DNA from: Gracilaria domingensis
Taxonomy: Eukaryota; Rhodophyta; Florideophyceae; Gracilariales; Gracilariaceae
Direction: 5' to 3'
Assembly: GCA_022539475.1 (NCBI GenBank)
Contig: VCMS01000021.1
Span: 248,001 to 312,000 of the forward strand
Length of the DNA: 64,000 nt
Of the stretch, positions 42,601 through 51,534 are shown in pieces. The notes under the pieces are model-generated. The model was not told where the DNA came from. It ran no database searches and saw only the letters and a program-made list of their open reading frames with translations. The position numbers were made by a program, and so were the translations under genes. The number at the start of each line of letters is the position of its first letter. Position 1 is the stretch's first letter.

Positions 42601-43875
42601 CTTGGGCCACTCCCGAAGTCGGTGCATGGCAACCAGTTCATCCTGGTTATCACCGACAGGTTTACCAAAACCACAAGGGCTATCCCGCTCAAGAACACTA
42701 CCGCAACGGATGTAGCAATGGCGTTCCTTACGCACTGGGTTTACCCTTATGGTTTGCCTCTCTATCTCCTGACAGATAATGGTAGTCAGTTCGTATCGAA
42801 GTTCTTTTCGCACGTCTGTGCTACCTTGGGTATCAAGCATGTCACGACGACGGCTTATCATCCGCAGACCAATGGTCAGGCCGAGCGGTTCAACAAAACG
42901 CTGGTTAACCGTTTGGTACACTACACTGCTGAGCACCAACTGGACTGGGATGACTACGTTGAACCATTGGTTTATGCCTACAACACTCAGGTGCATAAGT
43001 CCACTGGTACCACCCCATTTGATCTCACTCTGACTCGGCAGCCGTTACCATTGGCCGTGGACGTGAAGACATCTTGGTTCCCTCAGGACATTACCGAAGG
43101 TATGACCCCAACGCAGGCTAAGCGCTATGCACGCCGAAGGATTGACGATATACTCCATACGGCCCGCACCACGCTTACGAGAGCCCAGCTCAGGTACAAG
43201 GCGGACTTTGATAAGTCTGTCCGCTCTACGCCTTTCTTTAAGGATGGAGAGTTGGTACTTCTGGATAGGGCACCGTCGGAGAAACCATTGGATGATATGG
43301 AGCTGGCCTCCCGAAAGCTCTTGCCGCGCTCTACTGGACCCTTCAAGGTTCTGCGATCGACTTCCCATACGGTTACTATCGAGCGCGATGGCCTTCAAGA
43401 CACGGTTGCTATCGATCGTGTCTCGTCTGCCCCAGTGGTAACTGCCCCTCCGACGTCGGGTACACAGCAGAAATCCAGTGGAACTGACGCGAGCCGGGAG
43501 CCTACTAACGGTCCCTCCATAGGAACGCCCTCTTCCGAACGGTCGAGTGCAACTGCACCTCCTACGGCTACGCCAAAGGTTGTCACTGCTGATACAACCA
43601 TGGGTACGGAAGCTTCCGCAGAGGGCGATGACACCAACAGATTCGCTCCTTTGGACGAAATGGACCTTCCTGAGCAGGAATTCGAACCTTTGGTTGATGG
43701 CCCCGCTGCCGAGGATAAGCGCCCTGCGCAGGTTGAAACATCTTCTCCTTCAGGCTTTGGTCCATTGGATACAATGGATTTGCCAGAAGAGGTCTTACCG
43801 AAGGAGTATGTCGTCGACCACATTGTCTCCGCTGGTATCGATGACGACGGTAATGTCATCTACAAGGTCCGTTAG
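39685..43875 (+). CDS. Pol of element B: protease, RT, RNase H, integrase
   Basis: The 1396 codons from 39685 are one open frame, which also stays open a little upstream toward gag. Domains in order are retropepsin (VLDTGAGPNLV, near residue 60), RT (YLDDVIIF near 490), RNase H (DTDASDGQIG near 640, TDHHSLRWL), and the integrase zinc finger (GHPGGTRMYQTLR, CASCAK, 905-945). Next come the integrase core (MDILGP, LTDNGSQF, HPQTNGQAERFNK, 970-1065) and a C-terminal beta domain (STGPFKVLRSTSHTV). A low-complexity acidic tail follows. The offset from gag fits the frameshifting or read-through common in this group. Confidence 0.95.
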   Translation: MDTQPPKPQDEDRSLDQWCDEMEAEGDTPVCILRKENYKVRHTIGITASRTRVVTSVLDTGAGPNLVHPKVLPAGWEGVVKVRKTPRVTDASKRPMDIKGIIPLCLQIGDLRVRTWFLVCPTLGAECLLGTSFIDRYVKAIYPGLRKVSFYRTRPVAIIGSKSGPNANPRRPPLSKNTVSNKVRLSRAITIPPMTQIAALAHCETAGLVTLQNHPKTIQRHLSLMANGIMDCRPKVPFLVNMSNFRDRPVRLPKGTVIGIALPAPMAIMETSWDELTPNDDEDVEPWEGEVNLGEEFESYRPQVIELLREFKAMWSGQLGEIRATKHGIDLKDDAKPVYQHPYRTGLKGREIVAEQLAKMRKANVIEPAPPHESQWASPFVLAAKKDGSVRFCIDYRRLNAMTKRDSYPIPRMDDCLDSLGEATVFTTLDANWGYCQIPLDDDAKPLTTFTTHEGLFRFTRMPFGLMNAPATFQRAMDIILSRVKWKFALVYLDDVIIFSKTVREHFTHVRSILRILREAGITLKLPKCFFFQASVGYLGHVVRPGKLQVTKRTTDAIRLAKPPRTHTELRSFLGLCNVYRRFVQGFSKIAAPLNEMLKKGTPSEFDCLTDEQYESFQTLKDKLLNPPVLALPKPDKPYILDTDASDGQIGCVLLQEQESPKDYRPIGYWSRTLNIAERNYSTTEKECLAIVWAVLTLRPYLEGVRFTIRTDHHSLRWLLNMTDASSRLARWRLRLSEFEYDVTYRPGVTHQSADALCGILTDGDDDTPLDDEIPTPNLEGYETDPEDDFLLTTVQCTDGEVDPTEVYLVDWPTECEHEELDLEVNAIVPEEKELLPITLENLLQAQKDDEFCKEKAELVGTKGCLFDFDRFGLLCRRSPLDGSIQKVIPKSLQARFLYLAHYPRFAGHPGGTRMYQTLRKHFYYPFMANDLCNTAKTCASCAKVRGTRARHQAKLKLFPAAGPLEFIAMDILGPLPKSVHGNQFILVITDRFTKTTRAIPLKNTTATDVAMAFLTHWVYPYGLPLYLLTDNGSQFVSKFFSHVCATLGIKHVTTTAYHPQTNGQAERFNKTLVNRLVHYTAEHQLDWDDYVEPLVYAYNTQVHKSTGTTPFDLTLTRQPLPLAVDVKTSWFPQDITEGMTPTQAKRYARRRIDDILHTARTTLTRAQLRYKADFDKSVRSTPFFKDGELVLLDRAPSEKPLDDMELASRKLLPRSTGPFKVLRSTSHTVTIERDGLQDTVAIDRVSSAPVVTAPPTSGTQQKSSGTDASREPTNGPSIGTPSSERSSATAPPTATPKVVTADTTMGTEASAEGDDTNRFAPLDEMDLPEQEFEPLVDGPAAEDKRPAQVETSSPSGFGPLDTMDLPEEVLPKEYVVDHIVSAGIDDDGNVIYKVR

Positions 43876-44638
43876 TACGGTTATCCACCGGAGTTTGACC
43901 AATGGGAGCCAAGGGAGCACATCCCAGAGAACTTTATCCGAAGGTTTTGGAAGAAACAGGGGCGCACGGAGCGCGCCTTTAAGGAGGGGGCGTATGACCC
44001 GTAAGAAACATAGCCACATTGTCCAGAATGGAAGCGATCATCACGAAGTAATACACTTAGCGGAATTTTTCGTTGTCCGCACTCGTAACTGTAACTGTAA
44101 CTTGCTGACTATGCTAACGCGTCACATCATTGGCTTGTTTACAGCGCGCGCGCGGGTTGCAACGCCGCGCGAAGCGCCAAAAAATCCACTGCCAATTGCA
44201 ACAATTTTTTGAAACTGCTTGCCAGGCTGATTTTTGGCCGAAAAGAAAGAATTGGCTGTATCTCCGTTCCTGGGCCACGCACAGACGAACGGAGACCGGA
44301 TTCGGAATCTCTAGAATGCGCCGATTCCAGCCCAAATTGAACGATTGTCAGACTGCGCACCACGCTGGCGCCAGGAAGCACGCAGGAACCGTTGGCATTG
44401 TTCAAAAAATCTACCAATTACTTTATTTGATCAACCGATGGCCCTTGGCACTATCTGTGCGCGTTTGTACACCAATGGAGACATACAATACGGCTCCACA
44501 GTAGCAGAGGTGGACAGCTGTTGCCGTGGCAACCGGCTGACCCCGACTGGCTCCGACATGCGCCGCCTATGACGCTGGCCCAGTGCACAGCGGGAAGAAG
44601 CTGAAATACTGTCTGTTGTGACGACCTCTGGAAAGAAC
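43876..44638. other. Region between pol and the antisense ORF of element B
   Basis: Non-coding. It is where sense (pol) and antisense transcripts would converge. A GC-rich GCGCGCGCG run lies near 44144. No gene was seen. Confidence 0.5.
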
Positions 44639-46825
44639 CTAGATCCGTGCCGAACCATCTTCACCATTAGGACCGCTTGCACCATCTTGCTGACTCACTT
44701 CTGTGGAACTCGCGCGTAGCCTGCGGTGTGAAAGGATCCGATGGGGCGAAGAAAGCATCGCAACGCCCTCACTGGGCGCATCAACCCTCTGTGGAGCGCC
44801 ATCACCTCGCTTTTGGCGCTTAAGCGATCCTCCCATTGGTGGCCTAGAAGCAGATTCGGTCATCGAATCAGGAGCTTCTGGGCCTTCGAAGGCCTGCAGG
44901 GTGAGCAACGTCGGCTGCACCCGCTGGTTGAAGGCCTCTACCACCGCCCTCCTGAGTCGCTGCTGGTATCGATTCAGTACCTCTGACAAATCCTTCTCGA
45001 GTTTCTGGGTGTTTTCCTTGAGAATTTCCTCCAGACCTTGAGACAGTTCGGTTACCAGTCCAACAAGCGACTCGTACCTTCGGGAGCGACGCAGCCAGGA
45101 ACGGGCCGTTGTCGCAATGTCTCCGAGCCTCCACTGGCCTTTGTACCCTTGGGTACTCATCTCTCCGGCAAGTTTCTCGAATGCGGCGAGCACCTCGGGA
45201 GCTAGACAGGTCGTGCTGCCCGAAGAGAGGTTTATGGAAACTGGAGGTACTGCACTCGCCTTATGGCAGCTTCCCGCTGGTTCGACGCTAGTTCTTAGAG
45301 TCCCCGAAGCAGCTCCCATGGACGGAGTGGGCGCTGTGGCTGCAGGTTGCACAGTCTCTGCCTCCGTGAGTGGGGCAGTCGCCAAGGGCAAAACGGGCTC
45401 CAGGACCTCGGGAACAATAGGTGATTCCGTTGCCTGTTCGACCATCACTACGGCGGGAACATCTTGCGCACTGTCAGGGATTGCGGGTAAATCCAGCTCC
45501 ACGTTGTCTGGCGCTAGGCATGCAGACACAAAACCTCTTCCTCTGGGATAGTAGTCGGGTACTTTCCGACGAGGCACCACCTCTGGATTAGCTCTCGAAG
45601 GGAATGCTGGGTAGGCCTTCCCGTCGTCTTGTTGAGTTGGATGCCGCGGGATAGCTTCGAAGTTATCGTCCTCATAGTTATACCAAAGGTACCCAGGAGT
45701 TGCCGCCCAGTCAACACGGGGGATGTAGTCCAGGAGCCTCGCGACGTCCTCTGGCCAATATTCGGTACCGCGCACGACGTTTGGGATGCCCAACCCTCGC
45801 AGATAGACTATCATCATCTTTGGAAGAAGAACAAAGCGCCCACGAGGACTGGGACAGGCTGCATGGTTCCACACTCGCCAGTCCTTAGTGCGGATATTGC
45901 AGCGTACACCATACCTGCAGGTGTCGAGAAAAGCCATGAGGACGAAGACGGCCCACTCCACCGTGAGTACCTGCCACGTTAACCAGCACCGTCGGTCGTT
46001 CGGCGTCAGGATCATTTGACGTGAGTGATACGCGACCAATGGAGGGGTAGGGACTGCCAACAGGTTCGAAACCTTCCAGAAGTCCTCCCAATCGACGTCG
46101 TGGAATAACGGGAGCCTGAGATAAAGCCCGTTGCGGTCGAGACTCTCCATATCGTGGAACTCTACCTGGTGCCAGCTGAACAAATACTTCAGGTTTGTAC
46201 GCATCCTTCCTTCAGGTTCCGCCATTTCGTTCCAATGAGGTCGGTCCAGCATCCAATACAGGCGATCGTACGGCTGCTGGAACGCCATCAATCCTAACAG
46301 GTTATGATTTGCCGGTGGAAAGGCTATCGAAGGATCGGCGAACTTGCCGTAGATATCCCGGAGGATGTCGTTCACTCGCTGCTGGTAGCTCTCTTCCTCA
46401 AGTGTCCTCAAGAAGGGCATGTCGGTCACGATATGCCCGATACACCCTGGGACGGTCATCCCGTTGACGGGGACGTGTAACCAACGGTTATACCAAGCTG
46501 TCTCCCGCGCACTCTTGGGTCCACGAGCGACCCCCGGAATGGCAGCGAAGCGGCGTGCGTCGAAGAATTCCTCCTCAAGGCTGAGGTAATGTTGTACCGC
46601 GTACGGCATCGAGGCGTAACGTGGACCGTTGAAGCTCCGTCCAACGGTGTGGTCGAACGCATCTCCCGGGCGCGTCAGCGCGCCCGACCCCTGCGGTTGG
46701 GGCATTGTGAGGGGAGCTCGGCTGGAAGTTGAACCCTGCGGAGCGGAAGAAGCCTGTGGAAGACGTGGTACTGGGATGCCGTCGTAAGGGTCCCCCATAT
46801 CGGTGTCATTACGAGCGGAACTCAT
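44639..46825 (-). CDS. Antisense 728-aa ORF of element B, unknown protein
   Basis: A long uninterrupted frame opposite to gag-pol, between pol and the 3' LTR. Residues 1-60 are Pro/Ser-rich. Residues 60-440 are rich in Trp, Tyr and Phe and look globular (TAWYNRWLHVPVNGM, RPHWNEMAEPEG, LFSWHQVEFHDMESL, WLTWQVLTVEWAVFV). Residues 440-560 are a Pro/Ala/Thr/Val linker. Residues 575-655 are helical and may coil (LEEILKENTQKLEKDLSEV). The end carries a basic patch (SLKRQKR) that could be a nuclear signal. No family was recognised. Antisense extra ORFs near the 3' LTR are known in some plant Ty3/Gypsy lineages. Its promoter would lie at 46826-46958 or within the 3' LTR. Confidence 0.8.
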   Translation of the reverse strand: MSSARNDTDMGDPYDGIPVPRLPQASSAPQGSTSSRAPLTMPQPQGSGALTRPGDAFDHTVGRSFNGPRYASMPYAVQHYLSLEEEFFDARRFAAIPGVARGPKSARETAWYNRWLHVPVNGMTVPGCIGHIVTDMPFLRTLEEESYQQRVNDILRDIYGKFADPSIAFPPANHNLLGLMAFQQPYDRLYWMLDRPHWNEMAEPEGRMRTNLKYLFSWHQVEFHDMESLDRNGLYLRLPLFHDVDWEDFWKVSNLLAVPTPPLVAYHSRQMILTPNDRRCWLTWQVLTVEWAVFVLMAFLDTCRYGVRCNIRTKDWRVWNHAACPSPRGRFVLLPKMMIVYLRGLGIPNVVRGTEYWPEDVARLLDYIPRVDWAATPGYLWYNYEDDNFEAIPRHPTQQDDGKAYPAFPSRANPEVVPRRKVPDYYPRGRGFVSACLAPDNVELDLPAIPDSAQDVPAVVMVEQATESPIVPEVLEPVLPLATAPLTEAETVQPAATAPTPSMGAASGTLRTSVEPAGSCHKASAVPPVSINLSSGSTTCLAPEVLAAFEKLAGEMSTQGYKGQWRLGDIATTARSWLRRSRRYESLVGLVTELSQGLEEILKENTQKLEKDLSEVLNRYQQRLRRAVVEAFNQRVQPTLLTLQAFEGPEAPDSMTESASRPPMGGSLKRQKRGDGAPQRVDAPSEGVAMLSSPHRILSHRRLRASSTEVSQQDGASGPNGEDGSARI

Positions 46826-46958
46826 AACAGACTTCCCTGACGGGCTGGTTTGAATCCTCCGGCGGCAAGGTGCAATTGACTGGCAGGCTGAGACGTGCTC
46901 GGGCGTTTAGACTTTCCGAGTGACTTTCCCGAGACGGCAAAGTCTAACGGGGAAGGTA

Positions 46959-47424
46959 TGTAGTATTATGAGCCTTAGGCTTGGTTCCGGATGATCCGTC
47001 ATTGCTGGTGTCTGGATGGTGGTCCACAGGTTGTACAAGTGAGGCTTTACCGGCCCCCATAGGTCTATTTATTTCTAACTTGTAGTATTTGTACCATAGG
47101 TAGTATAGTTAGTACACGTGGTGCACTGCGTTACAGTGCACCACTCCAGAGGTTGAGGCGCCTCGTAGCCGATACTTAGGCTGCTCGAGCTGCGCCTCCC
47201 TCCTGTGGTAAAGTCAGAGACCCTCTTGGCAACTACTTGACCCTTAGGTTAGTAAGTACCAACACCCTTCAGGTTTTCAAGCCGTCGCTACGTCGCTCGC
47301 CATCTCCTGTAGGCACGACAGTTAGCGCTCGCCCATTGCACCTTCATACCAGTGGTCTCGCCGTTGGCCCTCATCCTTTGGACCTTTCCACTCCGTGGTT
47401 AGTGACCCGTGCCACTATACTACA
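46959..47424 (+). repeat. 3' LTR of element B
   Basis: 466 bp, same ends as the 5' LTR, seven substitutions, no length difference. Confidence 0.95.
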
Positions 47425-48998
47425 TTCACGCTGGTTGTGAGGAATCTCTTGATGGCGTAAGGTGTAACACGTGCTACGAGCTGCTCTCGAGCTTTTTTTG
47501 TCAGTGGAAGTTGGGCTGTAGCGAGTTTGTTACACAGAGCTGTTTGGTCAGCCGTGTTCCGGACCTTCCTCTCCTCATTGAGTCGCGAGGTTATCCTACT
47601 CATCTCCAAGGGAACCTCAGAGAGAGGTACTCTTCGACCGAGTACGAGCTTCTGATAGCGGTGGTTAGAAGATTCGGTGTAACCGGTGCCTTGAAAAAGA
47701 AAACGCTTAGGGAGATAGACTTGTTTGTAACAAAGGATGAGGATCATAGGGTTTAAATGGTAGAGATACTTGTACCATTTTGCGAGAGGCTCGTTGAAAT
47801 TTGCGAAGTACTTGCGATCAAATTCTGCTCTTCTTCTTCTGAAGATCTCAATTGAAGAACTTGCCCTCAATGCATACAGTTCAGTCTGCATTTGATCGTT
47901 CCAATTACTGCGATTAATCTTAGCACACCATCGTGAAACATTCGTGGCCTGGTTCTGGCTAAGGTACCAGTCGTCAAATGTAAGATATAACGTGGGGAAT
48001 ACTGTGCGGAGTGCAGCGAGACACGCCTGGCTTTGATCCAGAACAACACACGAGGGAGATACTTTCACGCATTCTTTGAATTTGGTGAGGATCCAGGTAA
48101 AGCTTTCGGTTGTCTCGTCCGGTAAGAACCCCATAAAGAATGTAGTGACGTGTCCATAGTTATCTCTTCCGTTTATCGTAAAGAGCGGTATTCCGAAGCG
48201 ATTCGCAACGGCTTTGCAATCCACCGAAACCCCCGGAACTAAACCATACTGCTGATAGTCGAGGATCCACTGTTCAAAACTCCACGCTACATAGTGAAGA
48301 TTTTTGTTCTCGTTGGTCATGCAGTACACTGCATTACTATCGTTGTCGGTTTGTAACTGCCACAGATTCTCGTAAAGTCTAAATGCTTCTTTGTCCTTGG
48401 GGTTGCGAGCATCAGAAAGATATTTTAGTCTCTTTCGAAAGAGCTCCTTGTCTACTTTGAGGCCATATCGATCCTCCAGTATACATAATATATCCGTATA
48501 CTGGAGCCGAAGTCGGTCATAAAGGTGGTACGCGTCCCTCTCCATTTGCGGGGGTAGCTTCTTGTGGAAACGATTTTGGTTTGGAGAGTGGTTATGATGC
48601 GCCTTAGATAGATCATATCGAAAGCCCCATTCCCCTGCTTTCTCCTTATGTTCATCAGAAATGATCCTCACTCTGTCCAGCTTAAACGTATAAGCGCATT
48701 CGAACCTCTCATCCTTGCGAAGCGCACAAACCAGGGATCCTCGCTTCAGAGTACGCTTCCCGGGCTTGTCTTTGTAGACTGAATCTCGAACATGTAAGTC
48801 AAGACCGAAGCACTCCGCTATGTATTGAAGATGCTTTAGCGTTTCGTCTTCCGTGGTTCCCTGTACAGATGTCAAGTACGCAGCAAATCCATCCCGAACG
48901 CACTCTTCCTCGTCAAGAGACCTCTGAAACGAATAATCCTGCACTTCACCGTCCTCCTCAGCTGTCTTGCATCCTACATCTTTCTTCGCACAATTCCC
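47425..48998 (-). CDS. MURA-like MULE transposase, N-terminal and core part
   Basis: This is the catalytic transposase exon that follows the 91-bp intron. After an acidic lead it holds a second Cys/His finger-like region (FECAYTFKLDRVRIISDEHK... HHNHSPNQNRF), then the MULE core: GVSVDCKAVANRFGIPLFTI, GRDNYGHVTTFFMGFLPDET, SFTWILTKFKECV, SCVVLDQSQACLAALRTVFP, and the region where C-x-WH normally sits (DDWYLSQNQATN). First and second Asp are visible (VDCK, VLDQ). The frame is cut at 47424 by element B and resumes in the same frame beyond it at 36823. It would bind the TIRs and excise the element when uninterrupted. Confidence 0.85.
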
Positions 48999-49089
48999 CT
49001 GTTCAAACATAGACAAAGCGAAGAGCCACAATTGTCAGAATCTAGTTATGTTCCATTAGTGTAGTGAACAGTAAACGAAGTTAACTTAC
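48999..49089 (-). other. 91-bp phase-0 intron in the MULE transposase gene
   Basis: Donor ATC/GTAAGTTAAC and acceptor TTTGAACAG/GGG. Removing it joins ...GDVFQI to GNCAKKDVG in frame. A TCTGAC branch-like site lies near 49033-49038, about 35 bp before the acceptor. It is the only convincing intron in the window. Confidence 0.75.
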
Positions 49090-50238
49090 GATCTGAAATA
49101 CATCTCCTACGAAGCAATCACCGGTGTCCTCACTTGCCCTTCCTTCATCGAGGATCTCCTCATCCACCTCCATTGCATCCTGTACATCCTTCCTCTTGTC
49201 CGTCCCCCCTGAACTATCCAGGTCTATGATACGAGGAGCCGTCCGATGGGGAGTGAGAAGAATATCAGGGGGACGAGGACTAACCCTCATAAAGTCCTCA
49301 TCACTGTCACTGATAATCGTGACTTCCCTCCTCTTCGCAGTTTGCGATTGAGGTAATTCCTGCAGACCACTCTTCTGTCCTTCTAGCTGCTCCGTTCCGT
49401 GAGCGTTCTTCGGTGTGTAGTGGAAGTAAGGGATCTGGAGAGTCTTCGGACAACATTTCTTAATTGAATTGCGAATTGCCGATACTCGCATATCAATAGA
49501 TTTCTTCGACATAGAATATCTTTTGTGATTGTGAGAATTCTCTCCCGTCACTACCCAACCTCGCATGTCAGTACACAGTTTGGCAACAATACCAGCTTTG
49601 CATCCAGTACCCTTCGGATATTGTTTATGTCTCATACACCTTACCCTTGTAGTAAATCTGTACTTCCGCACACGTGCGATATGCCTTCGCAAATGCACTC
49701 CATAGCTATAGCCCTCCTTCATGAGCTCGTAAAGGTATCCTGGAAGATCCTGAACAATCGTCTGAGAACTCACAAGTGGGTCGGTTGTTGTCCCTTCTCC
49801 CACTACTTTCTCTTCTGTTTCATCCGCAACCATGTCCACCCCGAGGTCCTTCCTGACCTCCCTCCTTGAGTCCTTCTTCTCCTCCCTCGTACACCCTTTC
49901 CCACGTTGCTCGATATCGTCATTGAAGTCCTTCGTGATCTCCTTCTTGGACCCCTTCCCACATTCCTCACGCTGTTCACCTGTGGACGGGCCCAGATCCT
50001 CATCACTTCGCTCCCTACTCTTATCTCGTTCCCGCTTCTCAGCACTCCGCGCCCTACTCCTACCTCGTTCCTGCTCTTCATCACTCCGCGCCCTACTCCT
50101 ACCTTGTTCCTTTGAGGATCCAGTCCCACCTGTACCTCGAATGGAGCCTACTGTTCGTGTAATCTTTAAACTAGGATCCTCACGATGATCGACAAGCACC
50201 TTGAAGTAGTTCTCTGTGTTCGATATCCACAGCTCCAC
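49090..50238 (-). CDS. MULE zinc-finger protein, exon spliced to the transposase
   Basis: The N-terminal 150 residues are a charged repeat region (SRARSDEEQERGRSRARS and similar Arg/Ser/Glu runs). Residues about 170-245 form a FAR1/WRKY-GCM1-like zinc finger (YGVHLRRHIARVRKYRF, RVRCMRHKQYPKGTGCKAGI, then GWVVTGENSHNHKRY, giving C...C...H-x-H). The end is acidic with a Ser/Asp patch (ISDSDEDF). The frame runs to a GTAAGT donor at 49084-49089 in phase 0 and continues at 48998. The finger probably recognises the TIRs. Whether translation starts at 50238 or is fused upstream to ULP1 is unresolved. Confidence 0.7.
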
Positions 50239-51439
50239 CTTCCAAGAACTTAGCGTGAGCTACTTCGTTCTCCAAGTACCTCATAGTCTCATGAACAACA
50301 CGCTGGTGACGTTTGGCGTACCTCTCCTCTCTTGCGTCCTGATGCATTCCATTAATCACGAACTCATCAGTTATGGTCCAGCCCATTGACCGAGCTCCTA
50401 GAATTACTCGCAGTCGACACTCTGCTGCTGCCCATCGGTATCGTTCCGTAAGATTACGGGAGTATCTCACAAAGGTGTCCACAGGGAGCCCACCACGCGT
50501 CCGACTTAAATGAGACATCGCAGACACAACATAGGCACCACAGCTGTGCGAATCCCGCTGTCGCTCATATCCTAGAATATCTAGCATGTAGTTCCGTGAG
50601 GATATCTCCCATTCCAATTGTTTCTCCAGGGCATGCTCGATTACTGCAACCACGAACCTCATCCTTGCATGCGACGCTTTCTCCCTTAAACTGTCTCCCC
50701 AGTACAGTATCCAGTTATCCCCGTCAACCTGTTTTGCGACAAACATTCCCCAATGGTTCCCATTCACATTCATCGGGATCGCAATGGACGATATGGGACC
50801 AGGAGCGAGGTACTTCTTCTCTGTTAGCCGCATTTTGAACTCTTCCTTACGATCAGCAGGAAATATAGAGGACCCCTCCTTTTCGAAAAAGTCCGACACA
50901 TGTCCAATATTTCCTCCAGTCTCTGCTGAGACGAGTACGACACCACTCCCAGGCTCCAGCTCATAAATCCCTGCAGTGAGAATTGTGTTGCAAAACCATT
51001 TTCCTTCATTGCAAGAAGTGACAAATGAATGTAGCAAGTTTCCCTTTTCGTCACTTTCGTTTGTTAGAACGAATATGAGATGTCTCCATAACGCGCGCAA
51101 ACACATTCGCCCATATACAGTAGAACGATCAAACTTCAGAGAAGTGTTCCTCATCATCCGAAGCATAGACGAATTGATTTCGGTGATGATCTTATCAATC
51201 GGGACTTTAGCTCTTCTCAATCCACTCCTGTCGCGCTTTGCTTTAGCGTGCTCCTCAGAATTGGCGTAGAGATCAATATCGTCATCGGAGTCTTCTTTGT
51301 TTGGGTCAACGTAGGCGAGGATCTCGTGGTCGAAATCGTCCTCTGGTGGCCTACGAACCACTCCGCTTATGCGACTTTTGTTTGGCCTCGGCGGCGGCTT
51401 GTTGTACATCAGACAAGCTGAGAAGGGCTTGGAAATCAT
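50180..51439 (-). CDS. ULP1-like (C48) cysteine protease of the MULE
   Basis: This ORF likely encodes a SUMO-type or deSUMOylating peptidase domain. Starts at 51439 or 51409 are likelier than 51583, whose leader is unlike the rest. The catalytic set can be read: His in NGNHWGMF, Asp in LYWGDSL, Gln/Asp in ERQRDSHS and Cys in SCGAYVVSAM. The N-terminal part is acidic and low-complexity (EDSDDDIDLY). It is the first gene of the transposon on the minus strand. Its 3' end overlaps the following ORF (from 50238) by about 58 bp in another frame, so either the two are separate overlapping genes or a splice links them. ULP1 domains are recurrent passengers in plant MULEs, where they may counter host control. 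Confidence 0.8.
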   Translation of the reverse strand: MISKPFSACLMYNKPPPRPNKSRISGVVRRPPEDDFDHEILAYVDPNKEDSDDDIDLYANSEEHAKAKRDRSGLRRAKVPIDKIITEINSSMLRMMRNTSLKFDRSTVYGRMCLRALWRHLIFVLTNESDEKGNLLHSFVTSCNEGKWFCNTILTAGIYELEPGSGVVLVSAETGGNIGHVSDFFEKEGSSIFPADRKEEFKMRLTEKKYLAPGPISSIAIPMNVNGNHWGMFVAKQVDGDNWILYWGDSLREKASHARMRFVVAVIEHALEKQLEWEISSRNYMLDILGYERQRDSHSCGAYVVSAMSHLSRTRGGLPVDTFVRYSRNLTERYRWAAAECRLRVILGARSMGWTITDEFVINGMHQDAREERYAKRHQRVVHETMRYLENEVAHAKFLEGGAVDIEHRELLQGACRSS

Positions 51440-51534
51440 GGAAACAGTGCGAGAAGAGCGGAGCAAATAGCCCTGTACCGACCCTCGATACCACGCCAGT
51501 CCAGACGAAAAGCCAAATATTTCAAAAAGGAGCG

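Larger units (their letters stand above)
36824..47424 (+). mobile_element. Element B: young, whole-looking Ty3/Gypsy-type retrotransposon
   Basis: Two 466-bp LTRs enclose a primer-binding site, gag, a single long pol frame and an extra antisense ORF, 10,601 bp in all. TTCAC flanks it on both sides (36819-36823, 47425-47429). The LTRs differ at 7 positions (about 1.5%), so the insertion is recent on an evolutionary scale. A G/A-rich tract (GGGGAAGG, 46949-46956) precedes the 3' LTR. Order RT, RNase H, integrase puts it in Ty3/Gypsy. It looks whole, with no breaks noticed in gag or pol. It sits inside the MULE transposase. Confidence 0.95.

Noticed and set aside
37102-47440. Small frames in both LTRs of element B (near 37102 and 47237)
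   Set aside because: Identical because the LTRs are copies; they end at LTR edges and are not genes.
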